Positions 8,067-16,752 of a DNA stretch of 64,000 nt are shown here, piece after piece. This DNA comes from Variovorax sp. DXTD-1 (GTDB lineage: Bacteria; Pseudomonadota; Gammaproteobacteria; Burkholderiales; Burkholderiaceae_C). The notes under the pieces are model-generated. The model ran no database searches, was not told where the DNA came from, and was given only the letters and a program-made list of their open reading frames with translations. The position numbers and the translations under genes were made by a program. The first letter of the stretch is position 1, and the number at the start of each line of letters is the position of its first letter. The stretch spans positions 62,001-126,000 of the forward strand of contig NZ_RWKH01000002.1 of NCBI RefSeq assembly GCF_003984625.1, read 5' to 3'.

Positions 8067-8981
8067 ATGCAACTCAAGGACATCGACCTCAACCTGCTGC
8101 TGGTGTTCGACCGCATGCTGGCCGAGAAGCGCGTCTCGGCGGTGGCCGAATCGCTAGGCCTTTCGCAGCCGGCCATCAGCAATGCGCTGGCGCGGCTGCG
8201 CAAGCTGCTGGGCGACGAGCTCTTCTTGCGCACGGCACGCGGCATGGAGCCCACGCCTTTCGCATTGCAGCTGGCCGAACCGGTGGCCTACGCCATGGGC
8301 GCGCTGCATTCGGCCCTGAACCAGCAGGTGGTGTTCGACCCCGCAACCAGCACGCGCAGCTTCACCCTGGCGATGACCGACATCGGCGAGATCTACTTCA
8401 CGCCTAGGCTCATGGAAACGCTGTCTGCCGCGGCGCCGGGCGTGGCGATCAGCACGGTGCGCAACAACGCCGCGGCCAGCCTGCGCGATGAGCTCGAGGC
8501 CGGCCACGTCGACATTGCCATCGGGCTGCTGCCGCAGCTCAAGACAGGCGTGTTTCAGCGCCGGCTGTTCTTGCAGCGCTATGTGTGCCTCTTCTCAAGT
8601 GCTCATCCGCTGGCGCGCAAGCGCAGCGTGTCGCTCAAGGACTTCAGCGCGGCCGACCATGTTCTGGTGCAAGCCGCCGGCACGGGCCATGGCAAGGCCG
8701 ACGACGTGATGGCCGCGCAAGGCATACAAAGGCGCATTCGGCTCAGGGTGCCGCACTTCGTGGCCATTGGCCACATTCTTCGCTCGAGCGAGATGATTGC
8801 CACCGTCCCGGAGCGGCTGGCGCAGAGCATCGCAGAGCCTTTCGGCCTGGTGTGGCGCCCTCACCCCGTGCCGCTGCCGCAGATTGCGATCAACCTGTTC
8901 TGGCACGCGAAGGTGCATCGCGATCCGGGCAACCAGTGGCTGCGCGGATTGCTGTTCGACAATTTTGCGGACAGCGACTAG
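8067..8981 (+). CDS. nagR: NahR/NagR-type LysR regulator
   Basis: A 304-residue LysR-type regulator. The winged helix is at residues 1-65 ([20 protein letters not shown] and [14 protein letters not shown]), then the NahR-like linker [15 protein letters not shown]. The effector domain contains [41 protein letters not shown] and a final [13 protein letters not shown]. These landmarks are characteristic of NahR/NagR, which respond to salicylate. The gene is divergent from the oxygenase operon and has a NahR-type box directly upstream, so it very likely activates that operon. Confidence 0.85.
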   Translation: MQLKDIDLNLLLVFDRMLAEKRVSAVAESLGLSQPAISNALARLRKLLGDELFLRTARGMEPTPFALQLAEPVAYAMGALHSALNQQVVFDPATSTRSFTLAMTDIGEIYFTPRLMETLSAAAPGVAISTVRNNAAASLRDELEAGHVDIAIGLLPQLKTGVFQRRLFLQRYVCLFSSAHPLARKRSVSLKDFSAADHVLVQAAGTGHGKADDVMAAQGIQRRIRLRVPHFVAIGHILRSSEMIATVPERLAQSIAEPFGLVWRPHPVPLPQIAINLFWHAKVHRDPGNQWLRGLLFDNFADSD

Positions 8982-9000
8982 AGCGCGGCGGCGAAGAGCT

Positions 9001-9624
9001 TCAGACGGGCCGGACCGCGGGCCACTGACCGAGCACCTCATGGATGCTTTCGCCCACGTGGCTTTCGATGAGAGAGAACGAATCGGCCTTCCACCGGACC
9101 GGCTCGACCCGATGCCGTTCGACCTTCGCCGGCGTGTAGGCCAGGGTCATGTGAGGCGTGAAGCCGTGTTCGGGCCTGAAGCCCGCATCGGCCAGTGCTT
9201 CGCCAAGACGCTGCCTGAACGCCGCGAGCGCTGATGTCCCGCTTTCGCTGCCGCACAAGACGAATGCCTTGCTTTTGTCGAACCGCACGACCTCGTCGAA
9301 CACCACATGGAAAGACGGAGGCGCCACGCTCGCTGCAGCGTCGATGGCGGCTTGCACCTGCTTGCGCGGCACTGCGGCCGGATAGCTTCCGAGGTGATGC
9401 AGCGTGACATGCAGGCGATGCGCCTCGGTCAGCTTTCCCTTCAGCGCATGCCTGTCCTTGAGGCGCGCGCCCAGCGCGGCAATCGAAGCGGCGTCTTCAG
9501 CGTGCGGAAAGATCGCCAGGAAGAGCGAGCGAGGCAGGCGCTCCTTGCGGGGCGCTGTGCTGCGTGCGCGCCGCAGGGGCGGCGGCGGAGGGTCGATACC
9601 TGGGAGAAGAAGCTGTTCGGGCAT
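9001..9624 (-). CDS. thpR: RNA 2',3'-cyclic phosphodiesterase (2'-5' RNA ligase family)
   Basis: A 207-residue 2H phosphoesterase with both catalytic H-x-T motifs: H72-V-T74 (LHVTLHHLG) and H158-M-T160 (PHMTLAY). ThpR/LigT proteins open 2',3'-cyclic phosphates and can join tRNA halves in vitro. A proline-rich N-terminus (residues 8-17) precedes the fold. It converges on the LysR gene, with about 20 bp between stops. The start at 9624 was chosen because the longer in-frame extension is not family-like. Confidence 0.83.
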   Translation of the reverse strand: MPEQLLLPGIDPPPPPLRRARSTAPRKERLPRSLFLAIFPHAEDAASIAALGARLKDRHALKGKLTEAHRLHVTLHHLGSYPAAVPRKQVQAAIDAAASVAPPSFHVVFDEVVRFDKSKAFVLCGSESGTSALAAFRQRLGEALADAGFRPEHGFTPHMTLAYTPAKVERHRVEPVRWKADSFSLIESHVGESIHEVLGQWPAVRPV

Positions 9625-9722
9625 GGCAAGGAATAAGAGCGTCTTCTCGCGGAGGTTCGCACTGCTGTCGGGCCCATAGCTTACCGAAGCCACTCGCCGC
9701 ACCGGTGCGGCGAGCCGTGTCC

Positions 9723-9751
9723 TTGACGCACCGGAAAGGCGGCCCTATTCT
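9723..9751 (+). promoter_or_regulatory. Sigma70 promoter for tag
   Basis: TTGACG at 9723-9728 and TATTCT at 9746-9751, separated by exactly 17 bp, give a near-consensus vegetative promoter. Transcription would start near 9758, about 55 bp before the TTG start of the glycosylase gene. Nothing else in this interval competes for it. Confidence 0.6.
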
Positions 9752-9813
9752 CCGCGCCGTTCAGGACGATCGTCCTTCATCACTACAACACCGAGGACCA
9801 GATCCTGGAACCA

Positions 9814-10425
9814 TTGATCAACGGCCCAGACGGCCAACCGCGCTGCCGCTGGTGCGCAAGCGCGCCCGAATTCCTTGCCTACCACGACACCGAGTGGGGC
9901 TTTCCGGTAGCGGACGACCGCCGCCTGTTCGAGAAGCTCTGCCTGGAAGGCTTCCAGTCGGGGTTGAGCTGGCGCACCATCCTTGCCAAGCGGGAAAACT
10001 TTCGCGCGGCGTTCCATGGCTTCGACTTCGACAAGGTGGCCCGCTTCACCGCGAAAGACGTCGAGCGCCTGCTGCAGGACGCGGGCATCGTCCGGCATCG
10101 GGGCAAGATCGAGGCGGTGATCCACAACGCCGCCCGTGCGCAAGAACTGGTCGCGAGCCACGGCTCGCTGGCGGCCTTCTTCTGGCGCCATGAGCCCGAT
10201 GCCGGCTCGCTCGCGGAACCGCAGAGCGCTTCGACCTCGGAGGCTTCCATCGCGCTTTCCAAGGCACTGAAGAAGCTCGGCTGGAAGTTCGTCGGGCCAA
10301 CGACCGTTTACGCCTTCATGCAGGCCATGGGCCTCATCAACGACCATGCGCAAGGCTGCGTGATCCGGGCGAAGGCGCAACACGCGCGAGGCGCGTTCAA
10401 GAGGCCGCACGCCGCAGCAGGCTGA
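9814..10425 (+). CDS. tag: DNA-3-methyladenine glycosylase I
   Basis: A 203-residue base-excision repair glycosylase. Family marks are CRWC near the N-terminus, YHDTEWGFPV, LFEKLCLEGFQSGLSW (helices around the substrate pocket), KRENFRAAFHGFD and KFVGPTTVYAFMQAMGLINDH near the end. It removes 3-methyladenine from alkylated DNA. The start is TTG at 9814; no ATG lies in a suitable place. It is preceded by a strong promoter at 9723-9751. The C-terminal tail after INDH carries only one cysteine, while many Tag proteins have a fuller metal site. Confidence 0.87.
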   Translation: MINGPDGQPRCRWCASAPEFLAYHDTEWGFPVADDRRLFEKLCLEGFQSGLSWRTILAKRENFRAAFHGFDFDKVARFTAKDVERLLQDAGIVRHRGKIEAVIHNAARAQELVASHGSLAAFFWRHEPDAGSLAEPQSASTSEASIALSKALKKLGWKFVGPTTVYAFMQAMGLINDHAQGCVIRAKAQHARGAFKRPHAAAG

Positions 10426-10448
10426 ACCGGCGGCCGGTGCCCGACAGT

Positions 10449-10823
10449 ATGATTCCGGCCTTCGCTGTCATCATGCGCCGCATTCTTCTCCGACTCCTGC
10501 TGCTCGCCGTGTTCTTCAACACGGCCGTCGGCATGCCCTTGCACGAAGCAGAGCATCTGCAGCAGGCGGGGCCGGAAATTGCGCAGGAGTGGCGCTCGCT
10601 GGATGCCGGCCTCAGCGACGACGGCCACGACACGGAAGCCCAGGCGCTGTGCTCGTGGTGCGTGGCGTTCGCGCAGCAGGCCAGCGCCCTCGCTGCGCCG
10701 CCGATCTACCTGGCCAGTTGGACCGAACCGGCTGCGCTCCAGGCCACGCGGCCCGCGGCCGCATTCGTTCCCGATCCCGAACGCTGGCCCTTCGCCTCGC
10801 GCGATCCCCCTGCACTCGCCTGA
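10449..10823 (+). CDS. DUF2946-like exported small protein
   Basis: A 124-residue protein with an N-terminal membrane/signal segment (MRRILLRLLLLAVFFNTAVG), a histidine pair in PLHEAEHLQQ and a CSWCVAFAQQ motif, which together are typical of DUF2946 proteins. The family often precedes TonB-dependent receptor or metal-related genes, as here (145 bp before the receptor). The C-x-x-C and histidines suggest metal binding, but this is not proven. A GTG at 10437 and an internal ATG at 10473 are alternative starts. Confidence 0.62.
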   Translation: MIPAFAVIMRRILLRLLLLAVFFNTAVGMPLHEAEHLQQAGPEIAQEWRSLDAGLSDDGHDTEAQALCSWCVAFAQQASALAAPPIYLASWTEPAALQATRPAAAFVPDPERWPFASRDPPALA

Positions 10824-10968
10824 GATCCGCCGCTAGGCGGACTGTTGCCTGCTCGCCCCGCTGCCCGGTGCTTCATAAGCCCGGCCGCGTACTTACCAGT
10901 TTCTTCCCGATTTCTGCCTTGCCGCGCCTTCGTCGCGCAGCCCGGCCGTCTCTCGTCGAGTGCCGTTC

Positions 10969-13146
10969 ATGATTTCCAATCTCACCTCCACCCCTTTCGC
11001 GTGGCGCCGGGTTCCCGGTTTCCGCCTGCTTCCCGCGGCCCTTGCAGTGGGGAGCCTTTTTGCCGGACCGGCCTTCGCCCAATCGGCGACCGAGGCCCCG
11101 GCGACGGCCGAGCTGTCGACCATCGAGGTCATCGGCCGCACCGAGTCCGGCGCCTACCACTCCGAAGAAGCTGCCGGCGCCAAGACCGAACTGCCGCTGC
11201 GCGAGCTGCCGCAGTCGGTGCGCATCGTCACGCGCCAGGCCATCGACGACCTGGGCGCCACCAAGCTGGACGACGTGCTCGACTACGTGGGCGGCGTCTC
11301 GCGCCAGAACAACTTCGGCGGTCTCTGGGACAACATCGCGATCCGCGGCCTGCCGGGCAACGAGAGCACCGGCATGGCCACGCTGCTGAACGGCTTCTCG
11401 TCGAATCGCGGCTTCAACGCCCCGCGAGATCTTGCGGGCGTCGAGCGCATCGAATTTCTCAAGGGCACGGCCGCCGCGCTCTACGGCAGCAGCGAGCCGG
11501 GCGGCACGCTCAACATCGTGTCCAAGCGGCCGCTCTGGAAGGCCGCGCATTCGGTCGAAGGGTATGCCGGCAGCCATGGCTTGAAGCGCGGCTCGTTCGA
11601 CAGTACCGGGCCCGTCGGGGAGAACCTCGCCTACCGGCTCAACGTTGCGGTGGAAGACCGGGACAGCTTTCGCGACCATGTGAGCGCCAAGCGCCAGGTG
11701 ATTGCGCCCGCCTTCACCTGGAAGCTGGGCCGCGACACGGTGCTGGAGTATGCGGGCGAGGTGCTGCGCCACAAGACACCGCTGGACCGCGGCGTGGTGG
11801 CTGTCAACAACCAGCTGGGCGTAGTTCCGCGCAGCCGTTTCCTGGGCGAGCCCGCCGACGGCGACGTGACCGTCGACAACCAGACGCACCAGTTCGTTCT
11901 CTCGCATGAATGGAACACCAGCTGGCGAAGCCGCGTGGGCCTTTCCTATCGCGAAACCTCGATCAACGGCTTTGCAACCGAAGCGAACGCGCTGCAGGCC
12001 AACGGCAACCTGACGCGGCAGCGGCGCTTTCGCGACTTCGACTCCCACGACACAGCCTTGCAGGCCGAGCTGCAGGGCAAGGTGCAGACGGGCGGCATCG
12101 AGCACGAGCTGCTGTTCGGCGCGGAGAGCTTCCGCTTCGCGATGGATTCGGTGATGCTGCGGGTGAACCCGAGCGCCGCGCGGCCGTACGCCATCAACAT
12201 CTACAACCCGGTCTATGGCCAGGTCCAGCCGACGCCGGGTGCGAACACCGATACGCTGGAGCATCAGCGCGGCAACGCGTTCTATGTGCAGGATGCAATC
12301 AAGCTCGCCGCCGAATGGCGGCTGGTAGCCGGTGTACGGGTGGACAACTACCGCCAGTCGCTGCTGAACCGCCGGACGAACGCCACGGCAAGCCAGGACC
12401 CTTCGGCCACTTCGCCGCGCATCGGCCTGAGCTGGTTGCCGACGCCGCAATGGACCTTCTATGCGAACGCGGGCCGTTCGTTCCGCCCGAACGTCGGCTC
12501 GGACTTTGCGGCCAACAGCTTCGCGCCGGAGACCGGGCGCGCATTGGAGCTGGGCACCAAATGGGAGAGCGCGGACCAGCGCATCGGCGCGACTGCCGCG
12601 CTGTTCGACATTCGCAAGCGCAACGTGCTGACCTCCGATCCGGTGAACACCGGCTACTCGGTCTCCGCGGGAGAAATTCGCAGCCGCGGCCTCGAACTCG
12701 ACTTTGCGGGCCAGGTGACGAAGAACTGGCGTGTCAACGCGAGCCTGGTGTTCAACGACGTGGAGATCGCGAAGGACAACAGCCTGGAGGTTGGCGGACG
12801 CCTGCTCAACGTGCCGAAGGTCAACGGCAGCGTGCTTGCCGTGTATGAGGACGCCTTTGCCAACGGGCAGCGCTACGGCATTGGCGGCGGCGTCACCTAC
12901 ATGGGCAAGCGCCTGGGCCAGGCCCGCACGCAGGCCGAGGCCAATCCCGGCACGCCCGCGTTCGACCTGCCCAGCTACACCACGGCCAAGCTGGTCGCCT
13001 ACTGGCGGCTCAACCCCACGCTGCGGCTGACGCTGGATGTCGACAACCTTTTCGACAAGACCTACTACGCGAGCTCCTACAGCCGCGTGTGGGTGACGCC
13101 GGGAACGGCACGCACCATCACGCTCGGCCTGCAGGCCCGGTTCTGA
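10969..13146 (+). CDS. TonB-dependent siderophore-type receptor
   Basis: A 725-residue outer-membrane receptor. It has a signal peptide of about 38 residues ending GPAFAQS, then a plug domain (ELPQSVRIVTRQAIDDLGAT, GLPGNESTG, AALYGSSEPGGTLNIVSKRP) and a 22-strand-type barrel. The barrel ends with an aromatic C-terminal residue (LGLQARF), as required for BAM insertion. The plug pattern belongs to the FhuA/FpvA siderophore group, so the ligand is probably a ferric siderophore, though it cannot be read from the sequence. It is followed after 19 bp by an ABC ATPase and two permeases that appear to form one operon. A GTG at 10960 is an alternative start. Confidence 0.88.
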   Translation: MISNLTSTPFAWRRVPGFRLLPAALAVGSLFAGPAFAQSATEAPATAELSTIEVIGRTESGAYHSEEAAGAKTELPLRELPQSVRIVTRQAIDDLGATKLDDVLDYVGGVSRQNNFGGLWDNIAIRGLPGNESTGMATLLNGFSSNRGFNAPRDLAGVERIEFLKGTAAALYGSSEPGGTLNIVSKRPLWKAAHSVEGYAGSHGLKRGSFDSTGPVGENLAYRLNVAVEDRDSFRDHVSAKRQVIAPAFTWKLGRDTVLEYAGEVLRHKTPLDRGVVAVNNQLGVVPRSRFLGEPADGDVTVDNQTHQFVLSHEWNTSWRSRVGLSYRETSINGFATEANALQANGNLTRQRRFRDFDSHDTALQAELQGKVQTGGIEHELLFGAESFRFAMDSVMLRVNPSAARPYAINIYNPVYGQVQPTPGANTDTLEHQRGNAFYVQDAIKLAAEWRLVAGVRVDNYRQSLLNRRTNATASQDPSATSPRIGLSWLPTPQWTFYANAGRSFRPNVGSDFAANSFAPETGRALELGTKWESADQRIGATAALFDIRKRNVLTSDPVNTGYSVSAGEIRSRGLELDFAGQVTKNWRVNASLVFNDVEIAKDNSLEVGGRLLNVPKVNGSVLAVYEDAFANGQRYGIGGGVTYMGKRLGQARTQAEANPGTPAFDLPSYTTAKLVAYWRLNPTLRLTLDVDNLFDKTYYASSYSRVWVTPGTARTITLGLQARF

Positions 13147-13165
13147 ACGCGAGGAAATACAGATC

Positions 13166-13924
13166 ATGGCCATGACCAACTCTTCAACGCCGCACGCCGC
13201 GGCCCACCCTGCGCTGGAGGCCCACGGCGTCGTTGCCGGCTACGGCGCGCACACCATCCTGCATGGGCTCGACCTCACAGTCGAAGCCGGTGAGATCTAC
13301 GCGCTGCTGGGTGCCAACGGCGCTGGCAAGACCACCACGCTGAGCCTCTTCCTTGGCTTCGTGAAGCCCGACAGCGGCCGCGTGCGCGTGAACGGCACCG
13401 ACCCGGTCGCGGACCCGACAGGCGCACGGCGCCAGCTTGCCTACATACCCGAGAACGTGGCGCTCTACGAACATCTGAGCGCGCGCGAGAACGTGGCCTA
13501 CCTGCTCCACCTTGCCGGCCAGCCCGCCGGCACGCAGGCCATCGACGAGGCGTTGGCCAGCGCCGGACTGGACGCCACCGCGCACGGGCGGCGCGTGTCG
13601 GGGTTCTCCAAAGGCATGCGCCAGAAGGTGGCGATTGCGCTGGCACTCGCGCGCAAGGTGCCAGCGCTGCTGCTCGACGAGCCCAACTCCGGGCTCGACC
13701 CGCAGGCCACCACCGAGTTCAGCCGCATCCTCGGGCTGCTGCGCACGCAAGGCGTGGCCGTGCTCATGGTGACGCACGACTTGCTCGGCGCCGCCGACGT
13801 GGCGGACCGCATCGGCTTCATCGAACGCGGGCGGCTGATCGAGGAAGTCGCCGCCTCGGGCGCCGAGCGCTTCGACGTGCGTGCATTGCACCGACGCTAT
13901 GCCGGACAGGAGGCGCAGCAATGA
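13166..13924 (+). CDS. ABC transporter ATP-binding protein (NosF/CcmA-like)
   Basis: A 252-residue ATPase. Walker A is GANGAGKTT with K55; the Q-loop region is IPENVALYEHLSARENV; the signature is VSGFSKGMRQKVAIA; Walker B is ALLLDEPNSGLD; the switch histidine is in MVTHDL. The single NBD with an ABC-2-type arrangement resembles NosF and other exporters rather than importers. Its stop overlaps the next start (ATGA), and it follows the TonB receptor by 19 bp with a GAGGAAAT ribosome site. Confidence 0.88.
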   Translation: MAMTNSSTPHAAAHPALEAHGVVAGYGAHTILHGLDLTVEAGEIYALLGANGAGKTTTLSLFLGFVKPDSGRVRVNGTDPVADPTGARRQLAYIPENVALYEHLSARENVAYLLHLAGQPAGTQAIDEALASAGLDATAHGRRVSGFSKGMRQKVAIALALARKVPALLLDEPNSGLDPQATTEFSRILGLLRTQGVAVLMVTHDLLGAADVADRIGFIERGRLIEEVAASGAERFDVRALHRRYAGQEAQQ

Positions 13925-15348
13925 GCGCCGCATTGCACATTGCGCGCGAGGAATGGCGCCTGCTGCGGCGCGACCGCGTCGCAGTGCTCGGGCTAATGTT
14001 GCTGCTGCTGTTGACTGCCGTGGCCACCTTCACGGCCTGGGAACAGCGCCGCACGACCGATGCGGAACGCGCACGCCACCAGGGGCAAGTCGACCATGAA
14101 TTCGAAACCCAGCCCGACCGGCACCCTCACCGCATGGTGCACTACGGGCACTTCGTTTTCCGGCCTCTGAACCCACTGGCCGCTTTCGACCCCGGGGTGG
14201 ACGCCTACACGGGCCACACGCTCTTTCTCGAAGGGCACCGGCAGAACAGCGCCAACTTCGGCGACGTGCGGCAGTCTTCGCTGCTGCTGCGCTTCGGCCA
14301 GCTCACCCCGGCCTTCGTGCTGCAGGTGCTGGCGCCGTTGCTGCTCATCTTCGTCGGCCACGCGGCGCTGGCGCGCGAGCGCGAATCGGGCACGCTGCGG
14401 GTGCTGCTCGCGCAAGGGGTCCGGCCGTGGCAGATCGTGGCGGGCAAGTTGCTGGCCCTCTGCGGCGTGGCGGCCGCGGCATTGCTACCCGCATTGCTGG
14501 CATTGCTATGGATTGGCGCCGCAACGACCGCTCCCGCCGGCCTGGCTGTCGCAATGGCGGCGGGCTACGGCGTGTGGCTGCTGATCTGGGCTGCGGGCAT
14601 CGTCGGCGTTTCTGCGTGGTTCGGGCGCGGACGCGATGCCCTGGTTGCATTGCTCGCGCTCTGGGCCGTGAGCGTGGTGCTGGTGCCGCGGCTGGCGCCC
14701 GAGATCGCGGCCTCGGCGCTTGCGCTGTCCACGCGCTTCGAGACCGACATCGCGGTGGCCCGCGACCTGGCTGCGCTGGGCGACAGCCACGACCCGGATG
14801 ACCCCTACTTCGCCGGCTTCAAGAAGAAAGTGCTCGCGCAGTACGGCGTTTCTCGCGTGGAAGACCTCCCCGTCAACTACAAGGGCCTGCTCGGCGTGGA
14901 AGGCGAACGGCTGACCAGCGCGCTCTTCGAGCGCTACGCCAATGCGAGCTTCGAGCGGCAAGCGGCGCAGCTGCGCCGCGTTGACGCCTTTGCACTGATC
15001 AGCCCGGTGATCGCACTGCGCCGCCTTTCGATGGCCGCGGCGGGCACCGACCTGCAGAACTACCGCCGCTTCGTCGAACAGGCCGAGCGCCATCGCTATC
15101 GCATGGTGCAGGAGCTGAACCGCCTGCAGGCCGAAAAGCTCAGCTTCGCGGGCGACCGCTCCAGCCGCGACAGCCGCATCAGCCATTCGCATTGGCATGG
15201 CGTTGCCGACTTTCGCTATGAAGCCGCACCACCCGCCGAGGCGCTGCGCCGCGCGGCGCCCGCCGCGGGAGTGCTGCTGCTCTGGCTGGGGGTACTCGCA
15301 GGTTTGCTGGCCGTGGCCACGCGCCGTCTCGGGAAGGTCACGCGATGA
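13921..15348 (+). CDS. ABC-2 permease with DUF3526-type architecture (first copy)
   Basis: A 475-residue membrane protein. One N-terminal helix (about residues 22-42) is followed by a hydrophilic segment (45-140) containing histidines (HPHRMVHYGHFVF). A cluster of helices follows at about 140-265, then a large second hydrophilic domain (265-445) and a final helix (about 448-466). This layout is typical of DUF3526 ABC-2 permeases, usually encoded in pairs. It overlaps the ATPase gene and its partner by 4 bp each, so all three are likely made together. Substrate unknown. Confidence 0.75.
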   Translation: MSAALHIAREEWRLLRRDRVAVLGLMLLLLLTAVATFTAWEQRRTTDAERARHQGQVDHEFETQPDRHPHRMVHYGHFVFRPLNPLAAFDPGVDAYTGHTLFLEGHRQNSANFGDVRQSSLLLRFGQLTPAFVLQVLAPLLLIFVGHAALARERESGTLRVLLAQGVRPWQIVAGKLLALCGVAAAALLPALLALLWIGAATTAPAGLAVAMAAGYGVWLLIWAAGIVGVSAWFGRGRDALVALLALWAVSVVLVPRLAPEIAASALALSTRFETDIAVARDLAALGDSHDPDDPYFAGFKKKVLAQYGVSRVEDLPVNYKGLLGVEGERLTSALFERYANASFERQAAQLRRVDAFALISPVIALRRLSMAAAGTDLQNYRRFVEQAERHRYRMVQELNRLQAEKLSFAGDRSSRDSRISHSHWHGVADFRYEAAPPAEALRRAAPAAGVLLLWLGVLAGLLAVATRRLGKVTR

Positions 15349-16709
15349 ACTGGCTCACCCATGAATTGCGCCTGCTCGTGCGCTCGAAACTCGCGCTGAT
15401 CGCGTTGACGCTGCTGTTGGCGCTGTCGGCGCTTGCGGTGCTTTCGGGCATGCGGGAAGTTGCGCGCCAGCAGCAGACCATTGCGCGACTGAACGGGCTG
15501 CAGCAGCAGGAACTGGCTGCACAGGCGCGCAAGTACATCCGTGGCGGCGATGCCGGTTCGGCCGCCTACTACACGTTCCATGGCACCTGGGATGCGCCGT
15601 CGCCCACCGCCTTTCTCGCGTTGGGTCTGCGCGATGCCGCGCCTTATGTGCTGCGCGTGCGCGCCCTGGCGCTGCAGGCCCAGCTGCACGAAGGCGAGAG
15701 CTTCAACCCCGAACTGGCGCTGGCCGGACGATTCGACTTTGCCTTCGTGCTGGTGTACCTGGCGCCGCTGTTCCTCATTGCGCTGCTTTACGACCTGGTT
15801 TCGGGTGAACGCCGCTCGGGCCGCCTGGGCACGCTCCTGGCGATGCCCGGCGCCGGCCGCTGGTTGTGGCTGCGCCGCGCGGGCTTGCGCGCGGCGCTGG
15901 TCTTCGGCTGCCTGGTGCTGCCTGTGCTGGCGGGGGCACTGGACAGCGGCACTGCCATCGAAGCCGTGGGCACCGTGCTGCTGGTCACGGCCGACTACCT
16001 CGCGGTGTGGAGCGGGCTGGCGTTGATCGTCGCAACGCGAAGCGGAAGCTCCGCCGCCAACGCAATGGCACTCATGGGCTGCTGGGCCGTGCTGACCCTC
16101 ATCCTGCCGACCCTTGCCAACGCCGTGCTCGCGCGTGCCGTGCCTGTACACCAGGGCGTGGAGTTGATGCTGGCGCAGCGCCAGGCCGTGCACGGTGCGT
16201 GGGATCTGCCGCCGGAGGCGACGATGGAGAAGTTCTTTCGCACACATCCCGAATGGCGGCACACCGCGCCGCTGCCCTCGGGCTTTCACTGGAAGTGGTA
16301 CTACGCCTTTCAGCAGCTCGGTGACGAGAGCGCGGCACCGCAGGCGGCGGCTTATCGCGACGGCCTGCTCGCACGCCAGCGATGGACCTCGCGCTTGGGC
16401 TGGCTGCTGCCGGGCGTCGGCGTGCAGGCCGCGTTGCATCGGCAGGCCGATACCGACTTGCAGGCGCAGCTGGCGTATCAGGACCGCATCGCCGAATTTC
16501 ATGCCCGGTTGCGTGCCTTCTACTACCCGTACCTGTTCAACGACCTGCGCTTCGGTCCGCAGGACTTCGCCTCGCAGCCGAGCTTCAGCCCGGCGGCGCA
16601 TTCGGCGGAAGTGCCGCTCGGACAGCTTCTGGGGTTGCTGCTGATGGGCGCGGTGATTCTGGCGCTGGGCGTGGCCGCGGCCGGCCGGGTGCGCCCGAAC
16701 GCCGGTTGA
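15345..16709 (+). CDS. ABC-2 permease with DUF3526-type architecture (second copy)
   Basis: A 454-residue paralogue of the preceding permease with the same plan: an N-terminal helix (about 17-36), a hydrophilic segment including AYYTFHGTWDAPSPTAF, a helical block at about 125-260, a second hydrophilic domain and a C-terminal helix (LLGLLLMGAVILALGVAAAG). The two permeases probably form a heterodimer with the ATPase. Many genomes place such pairs next to TonB receptors, suggesting a shared ligand, but the transport direction is not shown by sequence. Confidence 0.75.
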   Translation: MNWLTHELRLLVRSKLALIALTLLLALSALAVLSGMREVARQQQTIARLNGLQQQELAAQARKYIRGGDAGSAAYYTFHGTWDAPSPTAFLALGLRDAAPYVLRVRALALQAQLHEGESFNPELALAGRFDFAFVLVYLAPLFLIALLYDLVSGERRSGRLGTLLAMPGAGRWLWLRRAGLRAALVFGCLVLPVLAGALDSGTAIEAVGTVLLVTADYLAVWSGLALIVATRSGSSAANAMALMGCWAVLTLILPTLANAVLARAVPVHQGVELMLAQRQAVHGAWDLPPEATMEKFFRTHPEWRHTAPLPSGFHWKWYYAFQQLGDESAAPQAAAYRDGLLARQRWTSRLGWLLPGVGVQAALHRQADTDLQAQLAYQDRIAEFHARLRAFYYPYLFNDLRFGPQDFASQPSFSPAAHSAEVPLGQLLGLLLMGAVILALGVAAAGRVRPNAG

Positions 16710-16752
16710 CGAAGGCGCGGAACTCGCGCGTGCGCCGCGGCTCTGACAGGCC

